Positions 8,846 to 21,989 of a stretch of DNA of 64,000 nt are shown here, one piece after another. Source of the stretch: Ptiloglossa arizonensis (taxonomy: Eukaryota > Arthropoda > Insecta > Hymenoptera > Colletidae); NCBI RefSeq assembly GCF_051014685.1, contig NW_027478908.1:62001-126000 (forward strand), in the 5' to 3' direction. Each line of letters starts with the position of its first letter. Position 1 is the first letter of the stretch. Position numbers and translations under genes: made by a program. The notes beneath the pieces were generated by a model. The model saw nothing but the letters and a program-made list of their open reading frames with translations, was not told the DNA's origin and did not search any database.

Positions 8846-11496
8846 CTTGGCTTCAAACTCCCATATCTCGCGAACGGATTGACCTAACCCAAAAATTCCT
8901 ATTGCATCTGAAAGTAGAAACTCGCCCGATTACAACGGAATGTATCTTTTTCCCTAGGCCATTCTGGTTAAGCGTTTGGAGCAGCAGAATTGCGAAAAAT
9001 TTTTTGTCTTCTCAACCATTTCTTGTCTTCAAACTCCCATATCTCGCGAACGGATTGACCTAACCCAAAAATTCCTATTGCATCTGAAAGTAGAAACTCG
9101 CCCGATTACAACGGTATGAGTATTTTTTCCCTAGGCCATTCTGGTTAAGCGTTTGGAGCAGCAGAATTGCGAAAAATTTTTTGCCTTCTCAACCATTTCT
9201 TGTCTTCAAACTCCCATATCTCGCGAACGGATTGACCTAACCCAAAAATTCCTATTGCATCTGAAGGTAGAAACTCGCCCGATTACAACGGTATGTGTAT
9301 TTTTTCCTTAGGCCATTCTGGTTAAGCGTTTGGAGCAGCAGAATTGCGAAAAATTTTTCGTCTTCTCAACCATTTCTTGTCTTCAAACTCCCATATCTCG
9401 CGAACGGATTGACCTAACCCAAAAATTCCTATTGCATCTGAAAGTAGAAACTCGCCCGATTACAACTGTATGTGTATTTTTTCCCTAGGCCATTCTGGTT
9501 GAGCGTCTGGTGCAGCAGAATTGTGAAAAATTTTTTGCCTTCTCTACCATTTCTTGGCTTCAAACTCCCATATCTCGCGAACGGATTGACCTAACCCAAA
9601 AATTCCTATTGCATCTGAAAGTAGAAACTCGCCCGATTACAACGGTATGTGTATTTTTTCCCTAGGCCATTCTGGTTGAGCGTCTGGAGCAGCAGAATTG
9701 TGAAAATTTTTTTGCCTTCTCTACCATTTCTTGGCTTCAAACTCCCATATCTCGCGAACGGATTGACCTAACCCAAAAATTCCTATTGCATCTGAAAGTA
9801 GAAACTCGCCCGATTACAACGGAATGTATCTTTTTCCCTAGGCCATTCTGGTTAAGCGTTTGGAGCAGCAGAATTGCGAAAAATTTTTTGTCTTCTCAAC
9901 CATTTCTTGTCTTCAAACTCCCATATCTCGCGAACGGATTGACCTAACCCAAAAATTCCTATTGCATCTGAAAGTAGAAACTCGCCCGATTACAAGTGTA
10001 TGTGTATTTTTTCCCTAGGCCATTCTGGTTGAGCGTCTGGTGCAGCAGAATTGTGAAAAATTTTTTGCCTTCTCAACCATTTCTTGTCTTCAAACTCCCA
10101 TATCTCGCGAACGGATTGACCTAACCCAAAAATTCCTATTGCATCTGAAGGTAGAAACTCGCCCGATTACAACGGTATGTGTATTTTTTCCTTAGGCCAT
10201 TCTGGTTAAGCGTTTGGAGCAGCAGAATTGCGAAAAATTTTTCGTCTTTCAACCATTTCTTGTCTTCAAACTCCCATATCTCGCGAACGGATTGACCTAA
10301 CCCAAAAATTCCTATTGCATCTGAAAGTAGAAACTCGCCCGATTACAACTGTATGTGTATTTTTTCCCTAGGCCATTCTGGTTGAGCGTCTGGTGCAGCA
10401 GAATTGTGAAAAATTTTTTGCCTTCTCTACCATTTCTTGGCTTCAAACTCCCATATCTCGCGAACGGATTGACCTAACCCAAAAATTCCTATTGCATCTG
10501 AAAGTAGAAACTCGCCCGATTACAACGGTATGTGTATTTTTTCCCTAGGCCATTCTGGTTGAGCGTCTGGAGCAGCAGAATTGTGAAAATTTTTTTGCCT
10601 TCTCTACCATTTCTTGGCTTCAAACTCCCATATCTCGCGAACGGATTGACATAACCCAAAAATTCCTATTGCTTCTGAAAGTAGAATCTCGCCCGATTAC
10701 AACGGTCTGCCTATTTTTTCCCAAGGCCATTCTGGTTAAGCGTTTGGAGCAGCAGAATTGTGAAAAATTTTTTGCCTTCTCTGCCATTTCTTGGCTTCAA
10801 ACTCCCATATCTCGCGAACGGATTGACCTAACCCAAAAATTCCTATTGTAACTGAAAGTAGAAACTCGCCCGATTACAACGGTATGTGTATTTTTCCCCT
10901 AGGCCATTCTGGTTAAGCGATTGGAGCAGCAGAAGTGCGAAAAATTTGTTGTCTTGTCAACCATTTCTTAGCTTCAAACTCCCGTATCTCGCGAACGGAT
11001 TGACCTAACCCAAAAATTCCTATTGCATCTGAAGGTAGAAACTCGCCCGATTACAACGGTATGTGTATTTTTTCCTTAGGCCATTCTGGTTAAGCGTTTG
11101 GAGCAGCAGAATTGCGAAAAATTTTTCGTCTTCTCAACCATTTCTTGTCTTCAAACTCCCATATCTCGCGAACGGATTGACCTAACCCAAAAATTCCTAT
11201 TGCATCTGAAAGTAGAAACTCGCCCGATTACAACTGTATGTGTATTTTTTCCCTAGGCCATTCTGGTTGAGCGTCTGGAGCAGCAGAATTGTGAAAATTT
11301 TTTTGCCTTCTCTACCATTTCTTGGCTTCAAACTCCCATATCTCGCGAACGGATTGACCTAACCCAAAAATTCCTATTGCATCTGAAAGTAGAAACTCGC
11401 CCGATTACAACGGAATGTATCTTTTTCCCTAGGCCATTCTGGTTAAGCGTTTGGAGCAGCAGAATTGCGAAAAATTTTTTGTCTTCTCAACCATTT
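8846..11496 (+). repeat. 884-type zone with hybrid monomers
   Basis: It opens with a complete 5-monomer unit (8846-9729), then a second CGGAATG monomer at 9730. The order then becomes irregular. At 9906 a TATGAG monomer is replaced by an AAGTGTATG/GTCTGGTGC form, and near 10245 a one-base loss gives CGTCTTTCAACC. At 10613-10966 two monomers with GGTCTGCCT/CCCAAGG and AAGTGCG appear, followed at 10967 by one starting CCCGTATCTCG. The last three features recur in order at 15212-15600, offset about 4599 bp. Single-base changes in known positions and monomer skipping indicate unequal exchange or gene conversion. Confidence 0.78.
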
Positions 11497-14326
11497 CTTG
11501 TCTTCAAACTCCCATATCTCGAGAACGGATTGACCTAACCCAGAAATTCCTATTGCATTTGAAAGTAGAAACTCGCCCGATTACAACGGTACGGGTATTT
11601 TTCCCCTAGGCCATTCTGGTTAAGCGTTTGGATCAGCAGAATTGCGAAAAATTTTATGCCTTCCCAACCATTTCTTGGCTTCAAACTCCCATATCTCGCG
11701 AACGGATTGACCTAACCCAAAAATTCCTGTTGCGTCTGAAAGTAGAAACTCGCCCGGTTACAACGGTATGTGTATTTTTTCCCTAGGCCATTCTGGTTAA
11801 GCGTTTGGAGCAGCAGAATTGCGAAAAATTTTTTGCCTTCTCTACCATTTCTTGGCTTCAAACTCCAATATCTGGCGAACAGATTGACATAACCCAAAAA
11901 TTCCTATTGCTTCTGAAAGTAGAATCTCGCCCGATTACAACGGTCTGCGTATTTTTTCCCAAGGCCATTCTGGTTAAGCGTTTGGAGCAGCAGAATTGCG
12001 AAAAATTTGTACTCTTCTCAACCATTTCTTAGCTTCAAATTCCCATATCTCGCGAACGGATTGACCTAACCCAAAAATTCCTAATGCATTTGAAAGTAGA
12101 GACTCGCCCGATTACAACGGTACGTGTATTTTTCCCCTAGGCCATTCTGGTTAAGCGATTGGAGCAGCAGAAGTGCGAAAAATTTGTTGTCTTGTCAACC
12201 ATTTCTTAGCTTCAAAGTCCCATATCTCGCGAACGGATTGACCTAACCCAAAAATTCCTATTGTAACTGAAAGTAGAAACTCGCCCGATTACAACGGTAT
12301 GTGTATTTTTCCCCTAGGCCATTCTGGTTAAGAGTTCGAAGCAGCAGAATTGCGACAAATTTTTTGCCTTCTCAACCATTCCTTGGCTTCAAGCTCCCAT
12401 ATCTCGCGAACGGATTGACATAACCCAAAAATTCCTATTGCTTCTGAAAGTAGAATCTCGCCCGATTACAACGGTATGTGTATTTTTTCCCTAGGCCATT
12501 CTGGTTGAGCGTCTGGAGCAGCAGAATTGTGAAAATTTTTTTGCCTTCTCTACCATTTCTTGGCTTCAAACTCCCATATCTCGCGAACGGATTGACCTAA
12601 CCCAAAAATTCCTATTGCATCTGAAAGTAGAAACTCGCCCGATTACAACGGAATGTATCTTTTTCCCTAGGCCATTCTGGTTAAGCGTTTGGAGCAGCAG
12701 AATTGCGAAAAATTTTTTGTCTTCTCAACCATTTCTTGTCTTCAAACTCCCATATCTCGCGAACGGATTGACCTAACCCAAAAATTCCTATTGCATCTGA
12801 AAGTAGAAACTCGCCCGATTACAACGGTATGAGTATTTTTTCCCTAGGCCATTCTGGTTAAGCGTTTGGAGCAGCAGAATTGCGAAAAATTTTTTGCCTT
12901 CTCAACCATTTCTTGTCTTCAAACTCCCATATCTCGCGAACGGATTGACCTAACCCAAAAATTCCTATTGCATCTGAAAGTAGAAACTCGCCCGATTACA
13001 ACGGTATGAGTATTTTTTCCCTAGGCCATTCTGGTTAAGCGTTTGGAGCAGCAGAATTGCGAAAAATTTTTTGCCTTCTCAACCATTTCTTGTCTTCAAA
13101 CTCCCATATCTCGCGAACGGATTGACCTAACCCAAAAATTCCTATTGCATCTGAAGGTAGAAACTCGCCCGATTACAACGGTATGTGTATTTTTTCCTTA
13201 GGCCATTCTGGTTAAGCGTTTGGAGCAGCAGAATTGCGAAAAATTTTTCGTCTTCTCAACCATTTCTTGTCTTCAAACTCCCATATCTCGCGAACGGATT
13301 GACCTAACCCAAAAATTCCTATTGCATCTGAAAGTAGAAACTCGCCCGATTACAACTGTATGTGTATTTTTTCCCTAGGCCATTCTGGTTGAGCGTCTGG
13401 TGCAGCAGAATTGTGAAAAATTTTTTGCCTTCTCTACCATTTCTTGGCTTCAAACTCCCATATCTCGCGAACGGATTGACCTAACCCAAAAATTCCTATT
13501 GCATCTGAAAGTAGAAACTCGCCCGATTACAACGGAATGTATCTTTTTCCCTAGGCCATTCTGGTTAAGCGTTTGGAGCAGCAGAATTGCGAAAAATTTT
13601 TTGTCTTCTCAACCATTTCTTGTCTTCAAACTCCCATATCTCGCGAACGGATTGACCTAACCCAAAAATTCCTATTGCATCTGAAAGTAGAAACTCGCCC
13701 GATTACAACGGTATGAGTATTTTTTCCCTAGGCCATTCTGGTTAAGCGTTTGGAGCAGCAGAATTGCGAAAAATTTTTTGCCTTCTCAACCATTTCTTGT
13801 CTTCAAACTCCCATATCTCGCGAACGGATTGACCTAACCCAAAAATTCCTATTGCATCTGAAGGTAGAAACTCGCCCGATTACAACGGTATGTGTATTTT
13901 TTCCTTAGGCCATTCTGGTTAAGCGTTTGGAGCAGCAGAATTGCGAAAAATTTTTCGTCTTCTCAACCATTTCTTGTCTTCAAACTCCCATACCTCGCGA
14001 ACGGATTGACCTAACCCAAAAATTCCTATTGCATCTGAAAGTAGAAACTCGCCCGATTACAACTGTATGTGTATTTTTTCCCTAGGCCATTCTGGTTGAG
14101 CGTCTGGTGCAGCAGAATTGTGAAAAATTTTTTGCCTTCTCTACCATTTCTTGGCTTCAAACTCCCATATCTCGCGAACGGATTGACCTAACCCAAAAAT
14201 TCCTATTGCATCTGAAAGTAGAAACTCGCCCGATTACAACGGTATGTGTATTTTTTCCCTAGGCCATTCTGGTTGAGCGTCTGGAGCAGCAGAATTGTGA
14301 AAATTTTTTTGCCTTCTCTACCATTT
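11497..14326 (+). repeat. 16-monomer segment (2830 bp) starting with cassette copy 2
   Basis: It starts with the six-monomer cassette (11497-12558), then CGGAATG, two consecutive TATGAG monomers (12735 and 12912, a local one-monomer duplication), GAAGGTAG, AACTGTATG, CGGAATG (13443), TATGAG, GAAGGTAG, AACTGTATG and GTCTGGAGC monomers. The next cassette begins at 14327, exactly 2830 bp on (16 monomers, two of them 176 bp). A single substitution near 11520 makes CTCGAG in place of CTCGCG. Confidence 0.8.
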
Positions 14327-15211
14327 CTTGGCTTCAAACTCCCATATCTCGCGAACGGATTGACCTAACCCAAAAATTCCTATTGCATTTGAAAGTAGAA
14401 ACTCGCCCGATTACAACGGTACGGGTATTTTTCCCCTAGGCCATTCTGGTTAAGCGTTTGGATCAGCAGAATTGCGAAAAATTTTATGCCTTCTCAACCA
14501 TTTCTTGGCTTCAAACTCCCATATCTCGCGAACGGATTGACCTAACCCAAAAATTCCTGTTGCGTCTGAAAGTAGAAACTCGCCCGGTTACAACGGTATG
14601 TGTATTTTTTCCCTAGGCCATTCTGGTTAAGCGTTTGGAGCAGCAGAATTGCGAAAAATTTTTTGCCTTCTCTACCATTTCTTGGCTTCAAACTCCAATA
14701 TCTGGCGCACAGATTGACATAACCCAAAAATTCCTATTGCTTCTGAAAGTAGAATCTCGCCCGATTACAACGGTCTGCGTATTTTTTCCCAAGGCCATTC
14801 TGGTTAAGCGTTTGGAGCAGCAGAATTGCGAAAAATTTGTACTCTTCTCAACCATTTCTTAGCTTCAAATTCCCATATCTCGCGAACGGATTGACCTAAC
14901 CCAAAAATTCCTAATGCATTTGAAAGTAGAGACTCGCCCGATTACAACGGTACGTGTATTTTTCCCCTAGGCCATTCTGGTTAAGCGATTGGAGCAGCAG
15001 AAGTGCGAAAAATTTGTTGTCTTGTCAACCATTTCTTAGCTTCAAAGTCCCATATCTCGCGAACGGATTGACCTAACCCAAAAATTCCTATTGTAACTGA
15101 AAGTAGAAACTCGCCCGATTACAACGGTATGTGTATTTTTCCCCTAGGCCATTCTGGTTAAGAGTTCGAAGCAGCAGAATTGCGACAAATTTTTTGCCTT
15201 CTCAACCATTC
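14327..15211 (+). repeat. Six-monomer cassette, copy 3 (five monomers retained)
   Basis: The first five cassette monomers match 4246-5130 and 11497-12381 nearly base for base. One private change is GGCGCACAG in place of GGCGAACAG near 14705. At the sixth position, from 15212, the monomer starts as expected (AGCTCCC, GACATAAC) but switches within itself to the GGTCTGCCT/CCCAAGG type. A recombination junction therefore lies at about 15270-15310. Confidence 0.8.
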
Positions 15212-17863
15212 CTTGGCTTCAAGCTCCCATATCTCGCGAACGGATTGACATAACCCAAAAATTCCTATTGGTTCTGAAAGTAGAATCTCGCCCGATTACA
15301 ACGGTCTGCCTATTTTTTCCCAAGGCCATTCTGGTTAAGCGTTTGGAGCAGCAGAATTGTGAAAAATTTTTTGCCTTCTCTGCCATTTCTTGGCTTCAAA
15401 CTCCCATATCTCGCGAACGGATTGACCTAACCCAAAAATTCCTATTGTAACTGAAAGTAGAAACTCGCCCGATTACAACGGTATGTGTATTTTTCCCCTA
15501 GGCCATTCTGGTTAAGCGATTGGAGCAGCAGAAGTGCGAAAAATTTGTTGTCTTGTCAACCATTTCTTAGCTTCAAACTCCCGTATCTCGCGAACGGATT
15601 GACCTAACCCAAAAATTCCTATTGTAACTGAAAGTAGAAACTCGCCCGATTACAACGGTATGTGTATTTTTCCCCTAGGCCATTCTGGTTAAGAGTTCGA
15701 AGCAGCAGAATTGCGACAAATTTTTTGCCTTCTCAACCATTTCTTGGCTTCAAGCTCCCATATCTCGCGAACGGATTGACCTAACCCAAAAATTCCTATT
15801 GCATCTGAATGTAGAAACTCGCCCGATTACAACGGAATGTGTCTTTTTCCATAGGCCATTCTGGTTAAGCGTTTGGAGTAGCAGAATTGCGAAAAATTTT
15901 TGCCTTCTCTACCATTTCTTGGCTTCAAACTCCCATATCTCGCGAACTGATTGACCTAACCCAAACATTCCTATTGCATCTGAAAGTAGAAACTCGCCCG
16001 ATTACAATGGTATGTGTATTTTTTCCCTTGGCCATTCTGGTTAAGCGTTTGGAGCAGCAGAATTGCGAAAAATTTTGTGCCTTCTCAACCATTTCTTGGC
16101 TTCAAACCCCCATATCTCGCGAACGGATTGACCTAACCCAAAAATTCCTGTTGCTTCTGAAAGTAGAAACTCGCCCGATTACAACGGTATGTGTATTTTT
16201 TCCTTAGGCCATTCTGGTTAAACGTTTGGAGCAGCAGAATTGCGAAAAATTTTTTGTCTTCTCAACCATTTCTTGTCTTCAAACTCCCATATCTCGCGAA
16301 CGGATTGACCTAACCCAAAAATTCCTATTGCATCTGAAAGTAGAAACTCGCCCGATTACAACGGTATGTGTATTTTTCCCCTAGACAAATCTAGTTAGGC
16401 GTCTGGAGCAGCAGATTTGTGAAAAATTTTTTGCCTTCTCTACCATTTCTTGGCTTCCAACTCCCATATCTCGCGAACGGATTGACCTAAGCCAAAAGTT
16501 CCTGTTGCGTCTGAAAGTAGAAACTCGCCCGGTTACAACGGTATGTGTATTTTTTCCCTAGGCCATTCTGGTTAAGCGTTTGGAGCAGCAGAATTGCGAA
16601 AAATTTTTTGCCTTCTCTACCATTTCTTGGCTTCAAACTCCAATATCTCGCGAACGGATTGACATAACCCAAAAATTCCTATTGCTTCTGAAAGAAGAAT
16701 CTCGCCCGATTACAACGGTCTGCGTATTTTTTCCCAAGGCCATTCTGGTTAAGCGTTTGGAGCAGCAGAATTGCGAAAAATTTGTACTCTTCTCAACCAT
16801 TTCTTAGCTTCAAATTCCCATACCTCGTGAACGGATTGACCTAACCCAAAAATTCCTATTGCATTTGAAAGTAGAGACTCGCCCGATTACAACGGTATGT
16901 GTATTTTTCCCCTAGGCCATTCTGGTTAAGAGCTCGAAGCAGCAGAATTGCGACAAATTTTTTGCCTTCTCAACCATTTCTTGGCTTCAAGCTCCCATAT
17001 CTCGCGAACGGATTGACCTAACCCAAAAATTCCTATTGCATCTGAATGTAGAAACTCGCCCGATTACAACGGAATGTGTCTTTTTCCATAGGCCATTCTG
17101 GTTAAGCGTTTGGAGTAGCAGAATTGCGAAAAACTTTGTGCCTTCTCAACCATTTCTTAGCTTCAAACTCCCATATCTCGCGAACGGATTGACCTAACCC
17201 AAAAATTCCTATTGCATCTGAAAGTAGAATCTCGCCCGATTACAACGGTACGCGTATTTTTTCCCAAGGCCATTCTGGTTAAGCGTTTGGAGCAGCAGAA
17301 TTGCGAAAAATTTGTTCTCTTCTCAACCACTCCTTAGCTTCAAATTCCCATATCACGCGATCGGATTGACCTAACCGAAAAATTACTATTGTAACTGAAA
17401 GTAGAAACTCGCCCGATTACAACGGTATGTGTATTTATTCCGTAGGCCATTCTGGTTGAGCGTTTGGAGCAGCAGAATTGCGAAAAATTTTGTGCCTTCT
17501 CCACCATTTCTTGGCTTCAAACTCCCATATCTCGCGAACGGATTGACCTAACCCAAAAATTCCTATTGCATCTGAAAGTAGAAACTCGCCCGAATACAAC
17601 GGTACGTGTATTTTTTCCCTAGGCCATTCTGGTTAAGCGATTGGAGCAGCAGAAGTGCGAAAAATTTGTTGTCTTGTCAACCATTTCTTAGCTTCAAACT
17701 CCCATATCTCGCGAACGGATTGACCTAACCCAAAAACTCCAATTGCATCTGAAAGTAGAAACTCGCCCAATTACAACGGTATGTGCATTTTTTTCCTAGG
17801 CCATTCTGGTTGAGCGTTTGGAGCAGCAGAATTGCGAAAAATTTTTTGCCTTCTCAACCATTT
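15212..17863 (+). repeat. Heterogeneous monomer zone without a local HOR
   Basis: Fifteen monomers of mostly different subfamilies stand side by side. The 15743 monomer is 175 bp (CGGAATGTGTC plus a shortened T tract). Others show GAACTGATTG (15918), CCCTTGG (near 16025), CTAGACAAATCTAG (16381), CCATACCTCGTG (near 16820), GAGCTCGAAGC (near 16929), and ATCACGCGATCGG with TTACTATTG (17351-17390). The stretch from about 17170 to 17915 reappears at about 23540-24285, offset 6369 bp. Diversity here is higher than in 1-15200, so this zone is less recently homogenised. Confidence 0.8.
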
Positions 17864-19808
17864 CTTGGCTTCAAACTCCCATATCTCGCGAACGGATTGA
17901 CCTAACCCAAAAATTCCTATTGCATCTGAAAGTAGAAACTCGCCCGATTACAAAGGTATGTGTATTTTTTCCTTAGGCCATTCTGGTTAAGCGTTTGGAG
18001 CAGCAGAATTGCGAAAAATTTTTCGTCTTCTCAACCATTTCTTGTCTTCAAACTCCCATATCTCGCGAACGGATTGACCTAACCCAAAAATTCCTATTGC
18101 ATCTGAAAGTAGAAACTCGCCCGATTACAACTGTATGTGTATTTTTTCCCTAGGCCATTCTGGTTGAGCGTCTGGTGCAGCAGAATTGTGAAAAATTTTT
18201 TGCCTTCTCTACCATTTCTTGGCTTCAAACTCCCATATCTCGCGAACGGATTGACCTAACCCAAAAATTCCTATTGCATCTGAAAGTAGAAACTCGCCCG
18301 ATTACAACGGTATGTGTATTTTGTCCCTAGGCCATTCTGGTTGAGCGTCTGGAGCAGCAGAATTGTGAAAATTTTTTTGCCTTCTCTACCATTTCTTGGC
18401 TTCAAACTCCCATATCTCGCGAACGGATTGACCTAACCCAAAAATTCCTATTGCATCTGAAAGTAGAAACTCGCCCGATTACAACGGAATGTATCTTTTT
18501 CCCTAGGCCATTCTGGTTAAGCGTTTGGAGCAGCAGAATTGCGAAAAATTTTTTGTCTTCTCAACCATTTCTTGTCTTCAAACTCCCATATCTCGCGAAC
18601 GGATTGACCTAACCCAAAAATTCCTATTGCATCTGAAAGTAGAAACTCGCCCGATTACAACGGTATGAGTATTTTTTCCCTAGGCCATTCTGGTTAAGCG
18701 TTTGGAGCAGCAGAATTGCGAAAAATTTTTTGCCTTCTCAACCATTTCTTGTCTTCAAACTCCCATATCTCGCGAACGGATTGACCTAACCCAAAAATTC
18801 CTATTGCATCTGAAGGTAGAAACTCGCCCGATTACAACGGTATGTGTATTTTTTCCTTAGGCCATTCTGGTTAAGCGTTTGGAGCAGCAGAATTGCGAAA
18901 AATTTTTCGTCTTCTCAACCATTTCTTGTCTTCAAGCTCCCATATCTCGCGAACGGATTGACCTAACCCAAAAATTCCTATTGCATCTGAAAGTAGAAAC
19001 TCGCCCGATTCCAACTGTATGTGTATTTTTTCCCTAGGCCATTCTGGTTGAGCGTCTGGTGCAGCAGAATTGTGAAAAATTTTTTGCCTTCTCTACCATT
19101 TCTTGGCTTCAAACTCCCATATCTCGCGAACGGTTTGACCTAACCCAAAAATTCCTATTGCATCTGAAAGTAGAAACTCGCCCGATTACAACGGTATGTG
19201 TATTTTTTCCCTAGGCCATTCTGGTTGAGCGTCTGGAGCAGCAGAATTGTGAAAATTTTTTTGCCTTCTCTACCATTTCTTGGCTTCAAACTCCCATATC
19301 TCGCGAACGGATTGACCTAACCCAAAAATTCCTATTGCATCTGAAAGTAGAAACTCGCCCGATTACAACGGAATGTGTCTTTTTCCCTAGGCCATTCTGG
19401 TTAAGCGTTTGGAGCAGCAGAATTGCGAAAAATTTTTTGCCTTCTCAACCATTTCTTGCCTTCAAACTCCCATATCTCGCGAACGGATTGACCTAACCCA
19501 AAAATTCCTATTGCATCTGAAGGTAGAAACTCGCCCGATTACAACGGTATGTGTATTTTTTCTCTAGGCCATTCTGGTTGAGCGTCTGGAGCAGCAGAAT
19601 TGTGAAAAATTTTTTGCCTTCTCTGCCATTTCTTGGCTTCAAACTACCATATCTCGCGAACGGATTGACCTAACCCAAAAATTCCTATTGTAACTGAAAG
19701 TAGAAACTCGCCCGATTACAACGGTATGTGTATTTTACCCCTAGGCCATTCTGGTTAAGAGTTTGAAGCAGCAGAATTGCGAAAAATTTGTTGTCTTCTC
19801 AACCATTT
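17864..19808 (+). repeat. Island of 884-type HOR
   Basis: The monomer order AAAGGTATG, AACTGTATG, GTCTGGAGC, CGGAATGTATC (18395), TATGAG, GAAGGTAG, AACTGTATG, GTCTGGAGC, CGGAATGTGTC (19279), GAAGGTAG/TTCTCTAGG, GTAACTG/TTTTACCCC is that of the left zone. The two CGGAATG monomers are 884 bp apart. The island is separated from the main 884 zone by about 2.6 kb of other subfamilies. It was therefore moved or split off after the HOR arose. Confidence 0.82.
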
Positions 19809-21932
19809 CTTAGCTTCAAACTCCCATATCTCGCGAACGGATTGACCTAACCCAAAAATTCCTGTTGCGTCTGAAAGTAGAAACTCGCCCGGTTAAAACG
19901 GTACGTGTATTTTTGCCCTAGGCCATTCTGGTTAAGCGTTTGGAGCAGCAGAATTGCGAAAAATTTGTACTCTTCTCAACCATTTCTTAGCTTCAAATTC
20001 CCATATCTCGCGAACGGATTGACCTAACCCAAAAATTCCTAATGCATTTGAAAGTAGAGACTCGCCCGATTACAACGGTACGTGTATTTTTCCCCTAGGC
20101 CATTCTGGTTAAGCGATTGGAGCAGCAGAAGTGCGAAAAATTTGTTGTCTTGTCAACCATTTCTTAGCTTCAAAGTCCCATATCTCGCGAACGGATTGAC
20201 CTAACCCAAAAATTCCTATTGTAACTGAAAGTAGAAACTCGCCCGATTACAACGGTATGTGTATTTATTCCGTAGGCCATTCTGGTTAAGCGTTTGGAGC
20301 AGCAGAATTGCGAAAAATTTTTTGCCTTCTCAACCATTTCTTAGCTTCAAACTCCCATATCTCGCGAACGGATTGACCTAACCCAAAAATCCCTATTGCA
20401 TTTGAAAGTAGAAACTCGCCCGATTACAACGGTACGGGTATTTTTCCCCTAGGCCATTCTGGTTAAGCGATTGGAGCAGCAGAATTGCGAAAAATTTGTT
20501 GTCTTCTCAACCATTTCTTAGCTTCAAACTCCCATATCTCGCGAACGGATTGACCTAACCCAAAAATTCCTGTTGCGTCTGAAAGTAGAAACTCGCCCGG
20601 TTAAAACGGTACGTGTATTTTTGCCCTAGGCCATTCTGGTTAAGCGTTTGGAGCAGCAGAATTGCTTAAAATTTTTTTCCTTCTCAACCATTTCTTGGCT
20701 TCAAACTCCCATATCTCGCGAACGGATTGACCTAACCCAAAAATTCCTATTGCATCTGAAAGTAGAAACTCGCCCGATTACAACTGTATGTGTATTTTTT
20801 CCCTAGGCCATTCTGGTTGAGCGTCTGGTGCAGCAGAATTGTGAAAAATTTTTTGCCTTCTCTACCATTTCTTGGCTTCAAACTCCCATATCTCGCGAAC
20901 GGATTGACCTAACCCAAAAATTCCTATTGCATCTGAAAGTAGAAACTCGCCCGATTACAACGGTATGTGTATTGTTTCCCTAGGCCATTCTGGTTGAGCG
21001 TCTGGAGCAGCAGAATTGTGAAAATTTTTTTGCCTTCTCTACCATTTCTTGGCTTCAAACTCCAATATCTCGCGAACGGATTGACATAACCCAAAAATTC
21101 CTATTGCTTCTGAAAGAAGAATCTCGCCCGATTACAACGGTCTGCGTATTTTTTCCCAAGGCCATTCTGGTTAAGCGTTTGGAGCAGCAGAATTGCGAAA
21201 AATTTGTACTCTTCTCAACCATTTCTTAGCTTCAAATTCCCATATCTCGCGAACGGATTGACCTAACCCAAAAATTCCTATTGCATTTGAAAGTAGAGAC
21301 TCGCCCGATTACAACGGTATGTGTATTTTTCCCCTAGGCCATTCTGGTTAAGAGTTCGAAGCAGCAGAATTGCAACAAATTTTTTGCCTTCTCAACCATT
21401 TCTTGGCTTCAAGCTCCCATATCTCGCGAACGGATTGACCTAACCCAAAAATTACTGTTGCTTCTGAAAGTAGAAACTCGCCCGATTACAACGGTATGTG
21501 CATTCTTTCCTTAGGCCATACCGGTTAAGCGTTTGGAGCAACAGAATTGCGAAAAATTTGTTGTCTTCTCAACCATTTCTTAGCTTCAAACTCCCATATC
21601 TCGCGAACGGATTGACCTAACCCAAAAATTCCTATTGCATTTGAAAGTAGAAACTCGCCCGATTACAACGGTACGGGTATTTTTCCCCTAGGCCATTCTG
21701 GTTAAGCGATTGGAGCAGCAGAATTGCGAAAAATTTTTTTCCTTCTTAACCATTTCTTGGCTTCAAACTCCCATATCTCGCGAACGGATTGACCTAACCC
21801 AAAAACCCCTGTTGCGTCTGAAAGTAGATACTCGCCCGGTTAAAACGGTACGTGTATTTTTTCTCTAGCCCATTCTGGTTAAGCGTTTGGATCAGCAGAA
21901 TTGCGAAAAATTTTATGCCTTCTCAACCATTT
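19809..21932 (+). repeat. Mixed monomers with CCGGTTAAAAC subfamily
   Basis: Monomers with TTGCGTCTG and CCGGTTAAAAC alternate with GTAACTG, CATTTG/GGTACGGG and 884-type units (20694 and 20871). A diagnostic TTGCTTAAAATTTTTTT variant occurs near 20664 and again near 25441 and 28273. The stretch 21433 to about 21990 reappears at about 24264-24820, offset 2831 bp, with small changes such as CATACCGG/CATTCCGG. Confidence 0.75.
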
Positions 21933-21989
21933 CTTGGCTTCAAACTCCCATATCTCGCGAACGGATTGACCTAACCCAAAAATTCCAGT

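Noticed and set aside
11517..11526. Isolated restriction-site changes (CTCGAG near 11520, GAGCTC near 16929)
   Set aside because: They are single private substitutions in a satellite monomer, useful as position markers but with no sign of function.
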